A DNA stretch of 64,000 bases from Guadua angustifolia (GCA_036346375.1 CM070504.1:8429890-8493889); one strand, 5' to 3'; positions 20,401 to 33,992 are shown, numbered from the stretch's first letter. Notes: generated by a model not told the origin, from the letters alone. Translations and numbers: made by a program.

Positions 20401-23400
20401 ACTGAAATGATCCCACTTGTGTGCTCTTACCCTTGTTTCCAGCTGAAGCTTCTACAATGTTTGTTTTCTTTCCCACCTCTTCAATTACTGCAGGTCTAGT
20501 CCTGGGTCGCAAGCTCTCACAGGGAGAGCGAACAAAGTTCCCACAACTTTGTGAACTATCAGTTTTTAACGCTGATTCCCTCTTTCTTTTCCGTTTGCGT
20601 CTGACATAACATATGATATCTGTTCTATTCGAGCTTCCAATGCTTCTAGACAAAATATCTGATACACAGAAGTCATGTGGCCAATCAATATATTGATCCT
20701 TTCTTGGTGTGCCTGAATTTTTTCCTGTTTTGGCCAAGAAAAAAGTGGTAGCCACACAACTTGCTGAATTGCCAATAATTCCGGTGTCATCCTTGAAACC
20801 CTGGTCAACTTCTTCAGCATTTTCTTGTTTCGCCAAATTGCAATAAGTCTGACCCTTGTTTGAAAGAGCAGCACTAACAGAAGTCCTAGCCATCTCTACA
20901 CCATCACCTTGTGTAACATTTTCTGCAGAGTGGTCATTGCTAGCTAGTGTAATTAATGCCAAGGAAGCTTTGCCAACCTCGTCTTTCCCAGGAGCATCTG
21001 CTACCTTGGACTCTTCGGCTAAAACACCAAGTAAAATATCAAAAGAATTCGATTCCGTGTAAACCGATTTTCCATCTTCTCCAGTGATTGCAGTTGTCGA
21101 AGAAGCTTGCATGTCTTCTGAAATATTGGCATCCCTCTTTGGAGATTCATGCTGTATCGTAGTGAGATTATTCCCCTTGAGCTTGATGACCTTGACATCA
21201 GAATGGCTGGTATAAAAATGCGCTGGATTTGAATTAGTTATTTCCATTTTCGAATTACGGATTGCCTGCAACTCATCTCCCATCAGATCATGAGCAATAG
21301 ACAGCAACTCAGTTGAACAAGGACCATCAGTGGAGGCAAGGCAGCCCATGGGCAGACTACAGCGTCTGTCAACACTAGAAATCATCTCATCACAGCTTGA
21401 CTTTGGCCCCACAAGAACAACATCAGGGTCATGTGCCTCTGGTTGATCATCAGTTGCAGATTTATTAGTTTTTAATACAATATCAGAACAGTAAGATGTC
21501 TTAGCACAATTCCCCTGATTTTCAAGGGTTGCTGACACTGTGGCCCAATGTGGTTCTCCTGAATCAGCCATATCTTTTATTGTCAAAGGACCAACGACAT
21601 TTCTGTTGGGATTATCACGAAGCACCACGTTCACCTTGTCATGTTGTGCTTGCAACTGTTTATCTTTGCACTCTGAAGTAACATTATGAGAATCTAAGTT
21701 CTCATGTTTGTTTGTGCAGTTCAAGCTGTCTTCCTCTGCGATGCTTTCATTATCAAGGAACTGTTGAACAGAAAAGGTTGTGGAACTACTCAATTCAGCT
21801 GATTGTACACCTCGTTGTTCAATGGTAATTTCAGCTGACACTGCAGCAAGTGGGGGTGAATCCTGGGAATTCAACGAACAAACAGAGTCATCACAAGTGC
21901 TAACATTTACTGGGCCCTCACAAACTTGATGCATCATAGGATATTCAGCCAGAGCAATAGGGACATCAATAAGACAATGTAGGTCTTGATCGTTCTCCTC
22001 AGAACACATGCACATATCGTCTGCAACATCGGATTCTTGCAGACTACTTGGTTGCAGGAGGCAACCTTGTTGAAAAGTCTGTTGCCTTTTCATATTCTCA
22101 TTAGCATTTCCAGAAGTGCCCAGCTTAGTCTTTGTAACTGCAGGATCAACTTTCTCAGGAGTTGCTGTGGCATTAGAGCTGAAAACATAACCAACAACCT
22201 TGTATGGGGTCCGTGCTTTCCTGCAGAGCCATTTGAGATTTGGAACAACTGAAATAGGTGAAGGTTCGGAAAATAGTCCCCAAAATGATAAAGGAGGTTG
22301 TTCTTGATTCCCTGGTGTTTCTTTCCTAAGCTTGGCACAATATTTCAGGTTTATACCCATTTGTGATGTCCAGTCTCTTCCATCTTCCTCATGCCCCTCA
22401 TCATCGATTGCAATGTTGATTATACGTAAATCAGACTTGGATGCATTTGCAAGTGAAACATCTTTACAGTCAAACTGAAACTCGATTTCCTCAGCTATTG
22501 ATATTGCAAGTGCTTTTAGTTTGATATAATCTGCAGAAAATGAAGGGCAAAAGTATAATCGGTAAACTTCAGGAGATACAGTAATCAAACAATGGCAGTT
22601 AACATGCCTACAATGATTTCGAATTGTGACTGTTAGAACAAGAGTTCAAGGGAAATATTTGGACAGAAGCAAGTGGCACCAACTAGGGATCATTTGCATG
22701 CATCTGTAATTATACGACTTTATTGGCAAATATGTAGAGAGCAAATGAACAATATTATGCGAAGCTAGCAAAACCGACCATTAGGAAGTGTGGGTCTACT
22801 GCTCACTGGATTGCTAGATTTAATTTTGTGTTGTGTGCTTGTGAATCTGAGCTGCAAGTGTGGGTCCTGTGCTCACTGGATTGCTCATTTTGTGTAATAT
22901 GTGTGTAAAATCTTGGGAAAGTGACCCTTCTGTTCTTAAGTTTGGACTTGGTGCCATTAATAATTTGGACATCACTCTTTTTGCTGGGTAGACAAAGTGT
23001 CTTTCAGCAGTCAAGGCAGGGATTAACTACTGCCTATTATCCTCCCTCACTTTATTCCATCCTCGCAATATTCTAGGTCACTATAAAGGATCCAAAAGGC
23101 AGCCCATTAAATAACTAGCATGAAAAGATGACTAAGCGTAACTCCTAGCCCATGTCATGTATCAACAGCAACAAACAATCAAAACTTGACTAATGTACCT
23201 TCTCTATTTTTTACCCTTTTAGACAACAAAAAATCACTTCAGTATTCTAACCAGCCAAAGAGTGAGTCCATAGTATACTACGTCATTAATTAATCTTCCT
23301 TCTTTTGAAAAAGTAAAAAAGTTAACAAGACATAAAAAAATAGCAAAACAGTTTTTAACTTTCAAGCAACAGGAGACATGTTCAAAAAGCTTCATGAGAC

Positions 23401-26400
23401 CGGATGAGAAGGAACTATTCAACTAGATAAAAATTTGGAGACAATACATCTTCAATTTGCCAGATTGCCAAAAGGCCGAGAATTGAGTTCACATCACTGC
23501 TCTGATGCAATTATAAATTACACAGTTAAGACACTGCACCTCTACAAGAGTCTTAACAGTGTGAGTAGTGATTACAGACTAACAAATTAGTTAGTCCTTT
23601 TCAGTGATAAAAGTAGGATGGAATGCTAATTATTAGATGATACAATAAGAATAATCTACTGGCATGTAATATGCTGATTACATACATGCAAAAGAATGCA
23701 ATTAATTACAAATGCAATTCAGCTGCATAGCATCGGCCACATCGAGCAAACACCAGAATTTGATTATATAGGCTTTGTGGTCTAGCCTTAAATAACATAT
23801 TTGTTTTTATAAACAATCCTGGGGTGCAGTCAATGCTTCAGAACTTCACAATGTTCCTTCCAAGTAGAGGACCCCCTGGCCATCATCCAACGATACTCTA
23901 CTGGTAACATGGTTATCACGGCACCCCAGCGAGGCGAGTCGCCTCCGGGGCGCCTGGACGCCTAGGCACCCACTTAGGCGACAGTTAGGTGACCAACTGA
24001 GCCATCTAAATTCTCAAAGAAATATGCACTACATCACTAATGACTAATCCATACAAGCAGTTCAACACAATCAGTAGTTCAGCGTAGATTGCACAACCAC
24101 TACTAGTCAAGCAACATCAGCAAGCCAAAGACAATAATTCATCAAATCCACTGATTCCCAGCGAGAAAACACCGATGCAACACAACAAAACACCGATTCC
24201 CCCTCCGTCTCAATTCTCAAAGAAAGCACCGACACAACACACCAGCTCGATCAGCTCCTCGGCGTCCTCGCATCACAACATCACCCTAACTCCTGCTGCC
24301 TGCTAGTACTAGAAGCGGGGGGCGATGGAGAGCAGCGCAGGCGCAGCACAGAGAGGCGGAGAGGCAAGCGGAGTGCGGAGGGCCAGAGGCGTAGGCCGAG
24401 CGCGGAGGAGCGGAGAGGCGCAGCGTGGAGATCGCCAGCATCAGAAACAGAGGGGGATGCGAAGGGGGAAGGAGAGGCAGAGAGGATTACCGGTCGGCGG
24501 TAGGCGATTGCTGGAAGCCAGAGGTGTCATTGCTGGCGGCGGCAGCATTCTAGGGTTTCCTCCGCTTCACGGCTTTGGTCCACCGGTGAGTCCCCTGGCT
24601 CTCTATCCCAGAACCCCTCTCGACTTCCCTCAAGTACCCAGCCTCCGCTCCAGTCAGTGGCTCGGACGCCAGGACGTCCAGGCGGCCGCCTGGCTCTCTT
24701 CACGCGAGGCGTCGAGCCATGGCGCCTCCCGCCGGCCACCTAGTCTGCGACTAGGCATCGCCTAGGCGACACCGTAATAACAATGACTGGTAACAATTTA
24801 CACAAGTCACTTATGTTGCATTTTTCTTATACTTTCTTAGTTGTGCTTTGCTACTTCGCATTACAAAAGAACAAAGCTGTTGTATTCCTAGTTTCCATCA
24901 CGCCAAAATATATTCTAGAAAGTTAAGTCTTCACTTGAAAAGAAGTTACAAATTACTAATACCAAAGAAAATTTGTTCCCACAGATGGAGAGAATCTAAA
25001 TCAGTGCAGCCTACTGCTTGCAAATGGAAAAAACAAAGTCTTCGCAAAAATAAACATGATCACCCAACAAAAACGCATCAAATGAACAATAGTTAATAAT
25101 TTCACCTCCATTGTGCAGGATCAAAACAACATCCATCAACAGTCAAATAGGATACGAGAACAAAAGAAGTAAGCATTATATCCTACCTGAATGGCAAATG
25201 ATCAGGGCATGGGCACCACCTTTGCCCTCAAGCAACTCCTCAATCTCAAGGGCATGTTGCAAGCAAAAGATCCGAGGCCGTGCAAATGTACAACATGTAT
25301 TCCAGTTGACAGTGTCCGCACAACCTTCTACAGCTTGTGCATCAATGTCACCTCCACCAGTTTGTTTACTCAATTCCAAGCCAAAACAATAGCTTGATAT
25401 TTTCTTCTCAGTTGTCTTTGTATTAATGCACTGATGAAGTGTATTTTCACCACTGCAAGAATGTGAACTATTACTATGTTGCTGCAGGGGTCCGTCAAAT
25501 TCCTTCTCAATCAAAGAAACACCTTCTTTATGTGACTTCACATTCTGATGACTGAAGTTAGCCACATGTTCCACAGGGTTGGAAGGTATATTGGCGATAA
25601 ATGTACATCCTGATAAATAGGCAGAAACATTTGTCAAGTTTTCACAAATGCAAGGAAAACAAACCATATCATTATGGCTAAAACACAGAAGATGGAAAAG
25701 TACAAGAAAAGATATTTAATAAACAAGAATATAAATTTACCAATGGGAATCTCTGCATTTAAGTAATAATACAAATAAGAGCTCAGCTGGACAAAAGTTC
25801 AGCTATGCCTAACTTATTGAGTTGGTGTAAATGACTAAATGTATTACCAAAACATCAGCAAGAGATAAAATTCTTGCTAAGATGTAAGATTAACACGGCA
25901 AATTTCTTGTGCATTGATAGGGTGACACCATGCACAGTACAATTAAAAAGTCACTGTGTTGAGCTTAATGATAAAAATAACGTAAACCATTTGCGAGAAG
26001 TACAGCTTAGTCCAATTGATCATAATCCATGTCCGAAGATCATCTCACTCTTACTCATATGATTATTACAGTCATAATCTCTCTATTTATCCATACCTAT
26101 TTGATTGTAAGGTGCTAAAGCCTAAAAGAAACCTGGTCACATATTATTAAAAAAAATAAGGGTGTTATAAAGACCCATCCTAGTGAGGTTCATCATGTAC
26201 GAACAAAATTTTGGCTAGCTGCAGCTCACCAAAGGCCACTAGAACAAGTACAAAGTGAAGTACTAACAATGAGAATACAACCACTCTATTTGCCACGCAA
26301 AACAAAACCCTCAAGAAATATCTATGACTGTTCCAATACATGACAAAAAATATGCATCCATAGAATATATTTTCACTTATTTCCAGCATCTACAATAGCT

Positions 26401-29400
26401 TGGAAGCTCAGAAAGGCATACCGAAATTGCCATCATCAGAAGAGGATGGATTTACATTTGAACGATTATCTTTTTCACAATTCAACTTAAATCTTTCTCT
26501 ATCAACAAGGGACATCTCTTCCAATGCTTTTCTCGAAGGTTGCAAAATTGCCATGAATGGATAGCCAAGAATTCCACAAGCAACACATGTCAATGAACCA
26601 GAATCAATGCTCAAATCGAAAGGCAGGTCACCCTCATCGTCCACATCAGCATCAAGTTTTTCCTCCTTGGAAGCAGACATAGCATTGGATGATTTGCTAT
26701 CTGTAGACATGCATTTAGGTTGTGCCCCAATTGTACATGCAGCACCACCAGATGAACTGTTATCTTTGGGGTTGCATTGGATAGATTCAATTCTGCGACC
26801 ATCATCAGACTTTTTCTCAGGAGCTTTCGAGCCAGAAGAGCAGGGATGTAGAGCAGTAGGAGATGGCAGCAAGTCAGGCTCCCAGAGAATAACATTATCA
26901 AGTGATTTCTTTTTTAGAAAAGAACACAAAAGTTCATCTTCACTAATCATGTCTTGTAAGAATGCCTGTTTGACCAGCAGTTCTCTTTCTTCTTTTCTCC
27001 GATCTCTCAAGCGAGAAGTTCGAATTCCAGACAATAATTCTCTGGGGGTTCTGAAATTAAAATAAAAACACTAGATTCAAGGTGCATAATACAATAAGCA
27101 TTTGACGCCCTCATAATTATAAGATGGACACCAAAACCAATAGAGGTAGGCATAATTAAATCGATATTTACATTATGGACACCAAGAGTGCTAGAGGTAA
27201 TGCTAAAAGTATACCATATCATATGTATGCTTCTTATATTACAAATTTTGATTAACAAATAAACATCCAATACAGAAGTGATCATAAAAGCATGTTCAGT
27301 CCTAACATGGTACAAGAAAATGCATGATTTCTATATATTGATAATTTCACTAGCGGCTGATAATTTAAACTGTTGCCAAATTCAAAATTAAAATTGTAAA
27401 ATTGGCCAACTACCGTATCAATAACTGAAGTTTAATCTAAAATTTAATAAAAATAAGGTCACTAACTTATTCAATATATCACCAAAAACCATCATTTATT
27501 AATAACACAGGAAAGCCAAAGTGCCAGATTCCCCAGGGCCCAGGCTGCCCTCTAGCAACTTCAGCTTCCCATGGGAAGCTAGCACTTGCAATGCTTGCCA
27601 GAATTTCAAGGGAAGCTAGAAATGTCAGTGCCTTTCCTACGCAAATTTCCACATTCAGTCCCCTAGATTTTATTTGTGTTTATTTCTGTTCCTATTAATA
27701 AAAAGTTCAGTAACTAAAGACCCTTATGAAGGTGTGACGATTGATGAACATAGAATGCATTTATTTTCGACCAAAGCAAGAATCAGAACGTATCTTATTC
27801 ACTCTATCAGTAATTACATGCAGTCCACCAATAAGGCGGTAAGTTATGACTTGTATTGAATCAGATTATAGCAACCAGTGACTCTTGCTGCTACAAACTG
27901 GCAGGCAGTTTGTAAGCTACATGTTAAGCACACAATACCTTCAACAAAATATATGGTTTAGGTAGTAAAATAATGCAATATTGATACTCTGCATATTCTA
28001 CTATGCAACTTCTTTTATTTGTCCAATAGCAACATTTCTATCCAGCAATGTGATCTGGATCCCCAGTCATCAATAGAATATATTTGGTTCAATGTACCAG
28101 ATGATTTCAACGCCTAGTAGCCCCAGTGTGGGTTCCAAGAGACGTCCAAACTCCAAATGGCCCCAGCATAAGTTCATATAGATGTCCAGATACTTTTGAA
28201 ATTACGCACAATCGCTTCACTAGCCATATCTAACAAATACATCTAATCCCAGAGGCTGATATCTATTTTTTGAGTCAGGGATTATGTCACTCCTAGCTTA
28301 AAAAAAACTCTTTAGGCTATGCATAATCGCTTCAGCGACCAGACCTAACAAGTACATCTAATTACAACCACTAGATGTACAATCTGGCTTGGTTAGAAAA
28401 GTTACTACTATTCTGCTGCATTGACCGGCTGGTAAGGTAGAAAGACGTTCACTATTGTCAGCAAAAACAATTGAACTCCAACCATCAAGCAAAGTTTACC
28501 TGCATATAAAAGAAACTGCTAGCAAATACAGTAGCTGTTGATGGGAGAGCATTGGAAGATAATTCATCACAGCCCTTCGAACTGCAGCCTCTTTGGCAAA
28601 CCTCAACCATTGGGGAGTTGCAAAGTTGGCAGCTTCTCCACAATTAAATCCTGTATTATATCGGTCAGAACATTTAGAATTGCTAATTCAAATCACAGCA
28701 ACAAAGAAATTGCAAACATATATATATTCAGTTTCTACATTGTACCAACAGACTATAAATCGCTTTCATTTTGGTCATCCAAAATAAATGATTTTTATAG
28801 ATAGGTTCTTTGGTCTCAAAAGGATTCTGAAGGTAATAACAACCAACAAAGATACAGTTAGCCCGCTAATCATTACCAAAAAAATTAAAGCAGCATTAAA
28901 GACTTGAATTCTTCGAATGCTTAGCATAAAGTTCGATAAAAATCTAACTTATCAAAACCATTCGGTTAAGATAAAAAATCAACACAATCTTACTTCAGGC
29001 GGAAAAAAAAGTTTCACGAGTATTAAATTCCCCATTAGCACCACCTGTTATCTAGAATATCCTAAGTTATTCTAATGTAAGAATATAACAGCAACGGAGA
29101 TAAGTTGTGGTGTCACTGATCATATATTACTACAATAGCATTGACAGCTACGTATAGATCCATGCAGCCACATTTGTGTTTACTGCCAGTGCAAACATAA
29201 AATTACAGCATAGCTGGAATGGGCAGTGTTACAAGTAGCAAATCATGATGAATTAAATGCAATAAGAAGCATCATATATTTCAAAGGCTGGATAATTTAA
29301 CTCACCATGGCTAAACCCAACATGGTAGGCCCTTGGGAATGTCACCACAAACTCACCAGGATATTGTACCAATCTGAAGCACAATGCACATTGACACAGA

Positions 29401-30590
29401 AATTAATAAAAAATTAAAAACAACGTTGTATTGATACCATAGGCACTTGACAAAAAGATGCTCGATGACCATTTCAGAGCTTGTACCTACAGCAGGGCAC
29501 ACCACAGGCTACAAGGACCTCTGGGGACATCAATGTTGTTTTCTCCCCAAGCACTGCCAGCGATGCTGCACGCACCAACAATCATAGCTCGTTTCACCAC
29601 GAAGAAACATACATATCATAAACACAAGAAAAGATAAATACCAAGGCGGTCAGGGTTGCCTCCATAGCCATGCACGCGGATAACTTCCTCAAGCTCCCCA
29701 GCTCGATCCCCAGGAACTGCATACCACGTCTTAGGCGCACCGGTGTGGAGGAAGTTGAGACTATGAAGCTCATGATCCTCAACATGCCATGCAAACCAAC
29801 TGAACAGCATCCCAATGTACACCATTGGAGAAGTCACCCCAGGAACATCATCCGGCATGAATCGTGTGAGCGACCCAGGAGCCCGTGCAATCGCCTGAAG
29901 GTTCCATGGGCTACTTGACAGCCTCCACCCTGCAGTTTTCTCCCCTTCATCCATGGGGATACCCTCTCGTTTCCGCTTCTTCTGTCGCCGTGAATCTGCT
30001 GGGGCAGCAAAGCCGGACCCCGGGACATCATTGGCGTACTCAATGTAGATGGGGCGGTCGGCCGAGGCCTTCCAGAAGAGGGATTCTACCGTGAGTGGGG
30101 TCAGTTCGCGGAGGCCAGAGAGGTGGATCTTTGAAAAAGCGCGGGACTTGGCCTCAAACTGGTCGAGCGTGTAGCGCTCGCCGCTCTGCCACACCTGCTT
30201 CAGCACCTGCGGCGGCGGACGCCCGCGCCGCGGGGTGCCAAGCTCCTGGTGCCGGGTCGTGAACACGGCGGCGGAAGTTGGCGGCGAGGAGGTAGGGTTG
30301 GAGTTGGAGGAGTCAGAGGTGGTGGGATTGGGCGCGTCGGAGGATGAGACGAGGGAGCGGTTGAGGTGGGCGAACACGAAACGACGGGAGGGGCGGGCGT
30401 AGGGCGGGATGACCTTGCAGATGCCGTAGCCGGCAGCCACGCGCTCCACTCGGGAGAGGAAGGCGATGGGGTCGGCGAACTCCGACTCCGTGGGGCGGTA
30501 CTCCGGGGCGCGAGGGAGGCCGCGGAGCCACGCCGGGACTGGGGGATCCGATGGACTGGCCGCCTCCGGAGGCGGCGGCGAAGGTGACAT
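20072..30590 (-). CDS. JMJ701: ELF6-type JmjN/JmjC histone demethylase with C2H2 zinc fingers
   Basis: Seven coding exons on the minus strand: 30590-29642, 29565-29487, 29373-29306, 28650-28500, 27050-26422, 25609-25187 and 22530-20072. They sum to 4,758 nt (1,585 residues), all with GT-AG borders and compatible phases. I chose the ATG at 30590, just before the JmjN domain. JmjN is about residues 26-65 (EYRPTESEFADPIAF). The JmjC core has the Fe(II) ligands His269 and Glu271 (WHVEDHELHS) and His365 (GFSHGFNCGEA). A C5HC2-like finger follows (CVACGILGYPF with RPRIFCLQH). Four C2H2 fingers occupy residues 1477-1585. This order is that of Arabidopsis ELF6 and rice JMJ701/SE14, Fe(II)/2-oxoglutarate-dependent nuclear demethylases acting on H3K4/H3K27 methylation in flowering-time control. 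JmjC motif details fit ELF6 better than REF6. Introns 6 and 5 are long (2,656 and 812 bp). Confidence 0.93.
23910..24785. mobile_element. Mutator-like non-autonomous element in demethylase intron 6
   Basis: Flanked by a 10-bp direct repeat ACTGGTAACA (23900-23909 and 24786-24795), close to the 9-10 bp duplication expected of Mutator-like elements. The imperfect inverted ends are TGGTTATCACGGCACC and its counterpart TTGTTATTACGGTG. Subterminal regions are rich in GCGCCTAGGCG-type motifs. The GC-rich interior (24325-24765) has an open frame with no recognisable product, which could be a captured 5' exon. It is flanked by AT-rich intron and removed by splicing. Confidence 0.65.
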
Positions 30591-30977
30591 CGGGGGCGCG
30601 GAGGGGCTAGGGTTTTGGGAGGCGGAGATGGGGAGCGGAGGGGGATGGATGGAACGGAGGGGGGCGGTAGTGGGCGTGGAATCGTGTGGGGGGATGCGGG
30701 CGGTGTGGACTAAAGTTTGTGGGCGGTTGCTCGCAGGGGTAAATCGTGAACGTTCACTGCTTTTGCGCATGCGGCTTTTCGGTGAGACGGTTGGTTCTAA
30801 TCCAGGTCCAATCCGTACCGATTTATTGCGAAAATTGATTGAATCAAACGGTTTCAGGGGAAAATTTTAAAAAGATAAAAAAATCGACCGGTTTTCTTAA
30901 AAATAGATCAATTTTCACCGAAAATCGACTGGTGAATTGAACTTTTCTTACAGCCTATTTTTTGAAAATCGAGATTC
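30591..30977 (-). promoter_or_regulatory. Upstream region of the demethylase gene
   Basis: About 390 bp separate the start codon from transposon sequence. The first 190 bp are GC-rich 5' UTR-like sequence. The rest (30780-30977) has AATCGACCGGTTTTC-type repeats that look like another element fragment. I cannot place a TATA box with confidence. Confidence 0.4.
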
Positions 30978-31725
30978 GGTAGAAGGGATCTTCACGAACG
31001 GACACCTATGAGCTCTCTCGAGGGATCCACGCAGACAAGAATTCAAGAACACATCGATATACCCAGGTTCGGGCCCCTAATGTGAGTAACAGCCCTATGT
31101 CCTGCTTCTGTTCTTGTTAATATGTTTTGAGTGGATTATAAGCGCACAATCTACACTCTAGGTTCTTCTGGAGCTCTCTCAGCTTTCTTCGGCTCTTGAT
31201 CCTCTGGTTGCTTTTTTTTGGTCTCTCCCGTCGCTCAAATCCTTCTGTTTTTTCCTCTCCCCCCTTCTCCCATGCACCGAACCCCCCTTATATAGACCGG
31301 GCTGGCTCGGGTATGCGAGAAGGATGACATCACACTGATTACACTTCATTTATTACATCAGTCGCTGTAACCCCATTCTCTGACTTCATTCTTTGCACCA
31401 TCGTCCAACTCCGCCCGGTCTACCCGGGAGTGACTTGTATGGGACGGATTAGGTGCAAGACGACAGAGGGATAAGCTATCGTACCGTCAGCAAAGCCACG
31501 CCAGCAGCGCCCAGGAGAAGCAAAGCCACGCCAGCAGGCCGCCACGCGACGCGGTCGCCTGGCGTCAGGGCCTGATCTCCCACCTGCCCGCTAGGCCGCC
31601 ACGCGACGCGGTTGCCTAGCATCAGGGCCTGATCGCTCACCTGCTCGCTAGGCTACCATGCTACAGCACCCGTGACCCCTTCTGACCATGGCGGAGAGGG
31701 TACCCTAGCGTAAAGTACGCCGATA
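30978..31725 (-). repeat. LTR fragment of a gypsy-like element, minus orientation
   Basis: On the minus strand it starts TATCGGCGTAC at 31725, next to a polypurine-like GGGCCCGGGGGCTAC, and runs to about 30978. It matches the LTR at 15210 in its first bases and overall plan. It contains a TATA box in the CGGTCTATATAAGG context (near 31293). The last 60 or so bases are missing. A 57-bp unit (GGCCGCCACGCGACGCGG) is duplicated in tandem at 31537-31650. Confidence 0.6.
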
Positions 31726-31931
31726 GTAGCCCCCGGGCCCGTCCTGGAGCGCACGCCAACCCTTTCAGACCTCTTTAATGCCGACGTGCTCCCAGACGGG
31801 TCCACCACTGCTGCGCATGCAACCGCTCCAGTCCTCTCCGCTTCCGCCGCATTCTCTCGGGACTTGAAGCGTCGCGCACTTTTGTCTTTTCGCGAACCGC
31901 CAAAGCGAGAAATCTATTAATACGCGCACCC

Positions 31932-32222
31932 ATGGCCAGTAGTTCACGCTCTTTTTCGACTCCTTCGTCTTCTTTCATTGCCGCTTCAACTTCCTTGTCC
32001 CCAGACCTTACTTTGTCCCAATGGTGCAGCCTTTTCCTGCTTCAACCGTTGACGGGGAGAGGGCAACGAGGCTCTTCCAGATCTCCCCCGAGGGTTCCCT
32101 TTGCCTACGTTGTGGAACCTCCACGCGCGCGGTGCGATGCCGGGGAGATCGTCGTCTTCTCCTGGGCACTGCTGGCGGGCCTGGTCCCGTCTTTTTCTGA
32201 ATTCTTCCTCACCGTCCTTTGA
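31932..32222 (+). pseudogene. Antisense ORF fragment next to the inverted LTR
   Basis: An ATG at 31932 opens a 96-codon frame (MASSSRSFSTPSSSFIAAST), preceded by a CTATTAATAC TATA-like box. It is antisense to the adjacent LTR and sits inside its internal region, the same arrangement as the antisense genes at 7422-8411 and 36722-37701. The protein is not visibly similar to those two. It is cut off where the second LTR fragment begins. Confidence 0.35.
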
Positions 32223-32254
32223 ATGTGCGTGGCTTTGCTTATCCCTCTACTGGG

Positions 32255-32861
32255 TGCTGCTGGCGTGGCTTTGCTTCTCCTGGGCGCTGCTGGCGTGACT
32301 TTGCTGACGGCACGATAGCTTATCCCTCTATCGTCCTACACCTAATCCGTCCCATACAAGTCACTTCCCGGACGGACCGGGGCGGAGTTGGATGATGGTA
32401 CAAATAATGAGGCCAGAGGATGGGGCTACAGCGACTGATGTAATAAATGAAGTGTAATCAGTGTGATGTCATCCTTTTCGCATGCTCGAGCTAGCCCGGC
32501 CTATATAAGGGGGTTCAGTGCATGGGAGAAGGGGGGAGAGGAAAAAACAGAGGGACGGGAGCGACGGGAGAGACAAAAAAACAACCAGAGGACTAAGAGC
32601 CGAAGAAAGCTGAGAGAGCTCCCGAAGAACCCGGAGTGTAGATTGTGCGCTTGTAATCCCCTCAAAACACATTAACAAGAGCGTATAGACGAGGGTCATA
32701 CTCCATCTTGGGGCCCGAACCTGGGTATATCGACGTGTTCTTGAATCCTTCTCTGCGTGGATCCCTCGAAAGAGCTCATAGGTGTCCGTCCGTGAAGATC
32801 CCCTCTACCAAACCTCGGACTCCATCGAGGCATAATAGCTGGCCGGCTAAAACCGCTGACA
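32255..32861 (+). repeat. LTR fragment, inverted relative to 30978-31725
   Basis: Nearly the reverse complement of 30978-31545 for about 550 bp, and extends further to a CCGCTGACA end at 32861. The TATA box (CTATATAAGG) is near 32502. Its 5' part is missing. Together the two fragments form a long inverted repeat around the 31932 ORF fragment. Confidence 0.7.
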
Positions 32862-32892
32862 AGTTCAGTTCGATTCGATCTGGTTACATATG

Positions 32893-33992
32893 TGTCGGTG
32901 TTTCGTATAACCGGCAAGTAAATTTGTAAGTATAGGGGTCGCGCGCTCCCTCTCCCTGAATGGTCAGACTATGGGAGTCCAAGATGTATCTTGGTTCGGG
33001 TGAATGTCCCCACGCCCGGTTGTGGTGGCTTGTATTACCCAGGTGCAAAGTGGTCCAGTGGGATTACAAGTGAGGACTCAGGACAGGCTCTGAGCGCTCG
33101 TCCGAGTGAGGGGACTCGGGAGAGTTTGTCTATGGGTTGGACTTGACGGAGGTTGGATGTGTTTTTCAGGTCGGAAGGCTTGAACCGAACCGATCTCCCA
33201 TTCCCTGAGGGCCCCTGCCTCCCCTTATATAGACGGAAGGGGCAGGTTACACGGGAATTTAGAGAAAAGAGGTAGGGGTATGCTACGCCCGGGAGTCACG
33301 GTCTTTGGTCTTGATGATTGACAGGTCCCTGTGTATCCCATGCTGGGTTAGTAGACACAACGGACTGTGCTCTGTTGGGAAGGTGCGCACCTGCCTCCTT
33401 CCTTGGTGCACTGTCAGCCGTGGCGCTGGGGACGGTGCTTGACTCTGGCGGCCCCCGGGCCGTCTTGGGAAGGAGCCACCCGTCCTAGCATGGCCGTCAT
33501 GTCCGTGGGGCTGGTGACCGGCTTGTCGTTGACTGACGACGTGGCGGAGGTCGCGAAGTTGAAGCTCGTCGGGGCCCTACCGAGGTCGGCCTGAGGCTCG
33601 CGGAGGCGCGGGGCCGGTCTAGGTCTGAGCTCGGCGGAGGCGCGGAGCGGCCGGGCACTGACCCGAGGTCGCCTGAACTGCAGGGCGCCCAACAAGTGGC
33701 GAGGCCGAGTCGTGGGGCGCCGACCCGAGGCTGCCTGCCGCCTCGTGGGCCTGAACGAGGCCGAGAGTTCTTCGTGGCCCTCGAGGCCTAGATTTGGGCC
33801 CAAAGCGGATCATTTGGTGTTCCCGCCAATATTCAAGTGATAATCCCATCGTGGGGCGGAGGCTTTGGTAATACCTCTCCAAAGATTCAAAGATCGTTGC
33901 TAACCTTGCCGCCATATCCGTATGATCGAGAGAAAACGATCTTGAAATAGATGTATACTTTTTTGTGGGGTACCGGGTATGAGTATTCGTCA
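32893..33992 (-). repeat. 3' LTR of the large gypsy element
   Basis: In plus orientation it starts TGTCGGTGTTTCG and ends GAGTATTCGTCA. A minus-strand TATA (CTATATAAGGGG read in reverse) lies near 33225. Confidence 0.85.

Noticed and set aside
24325..24765. 146-codon Arg/Gly-rich ORF
   Set aside because: It is inside the Mutator-like element in an intron, has no known domain and is composition-biased. Kept only as a possible captured fragment.
30588..30770. Earlier in-frame ATG at 30770 for the demethylase
   Set aside because: It would add 60 Pro/Ser-rich residues without conservation. The start at 30590 is just before JmjN, as in relatives.
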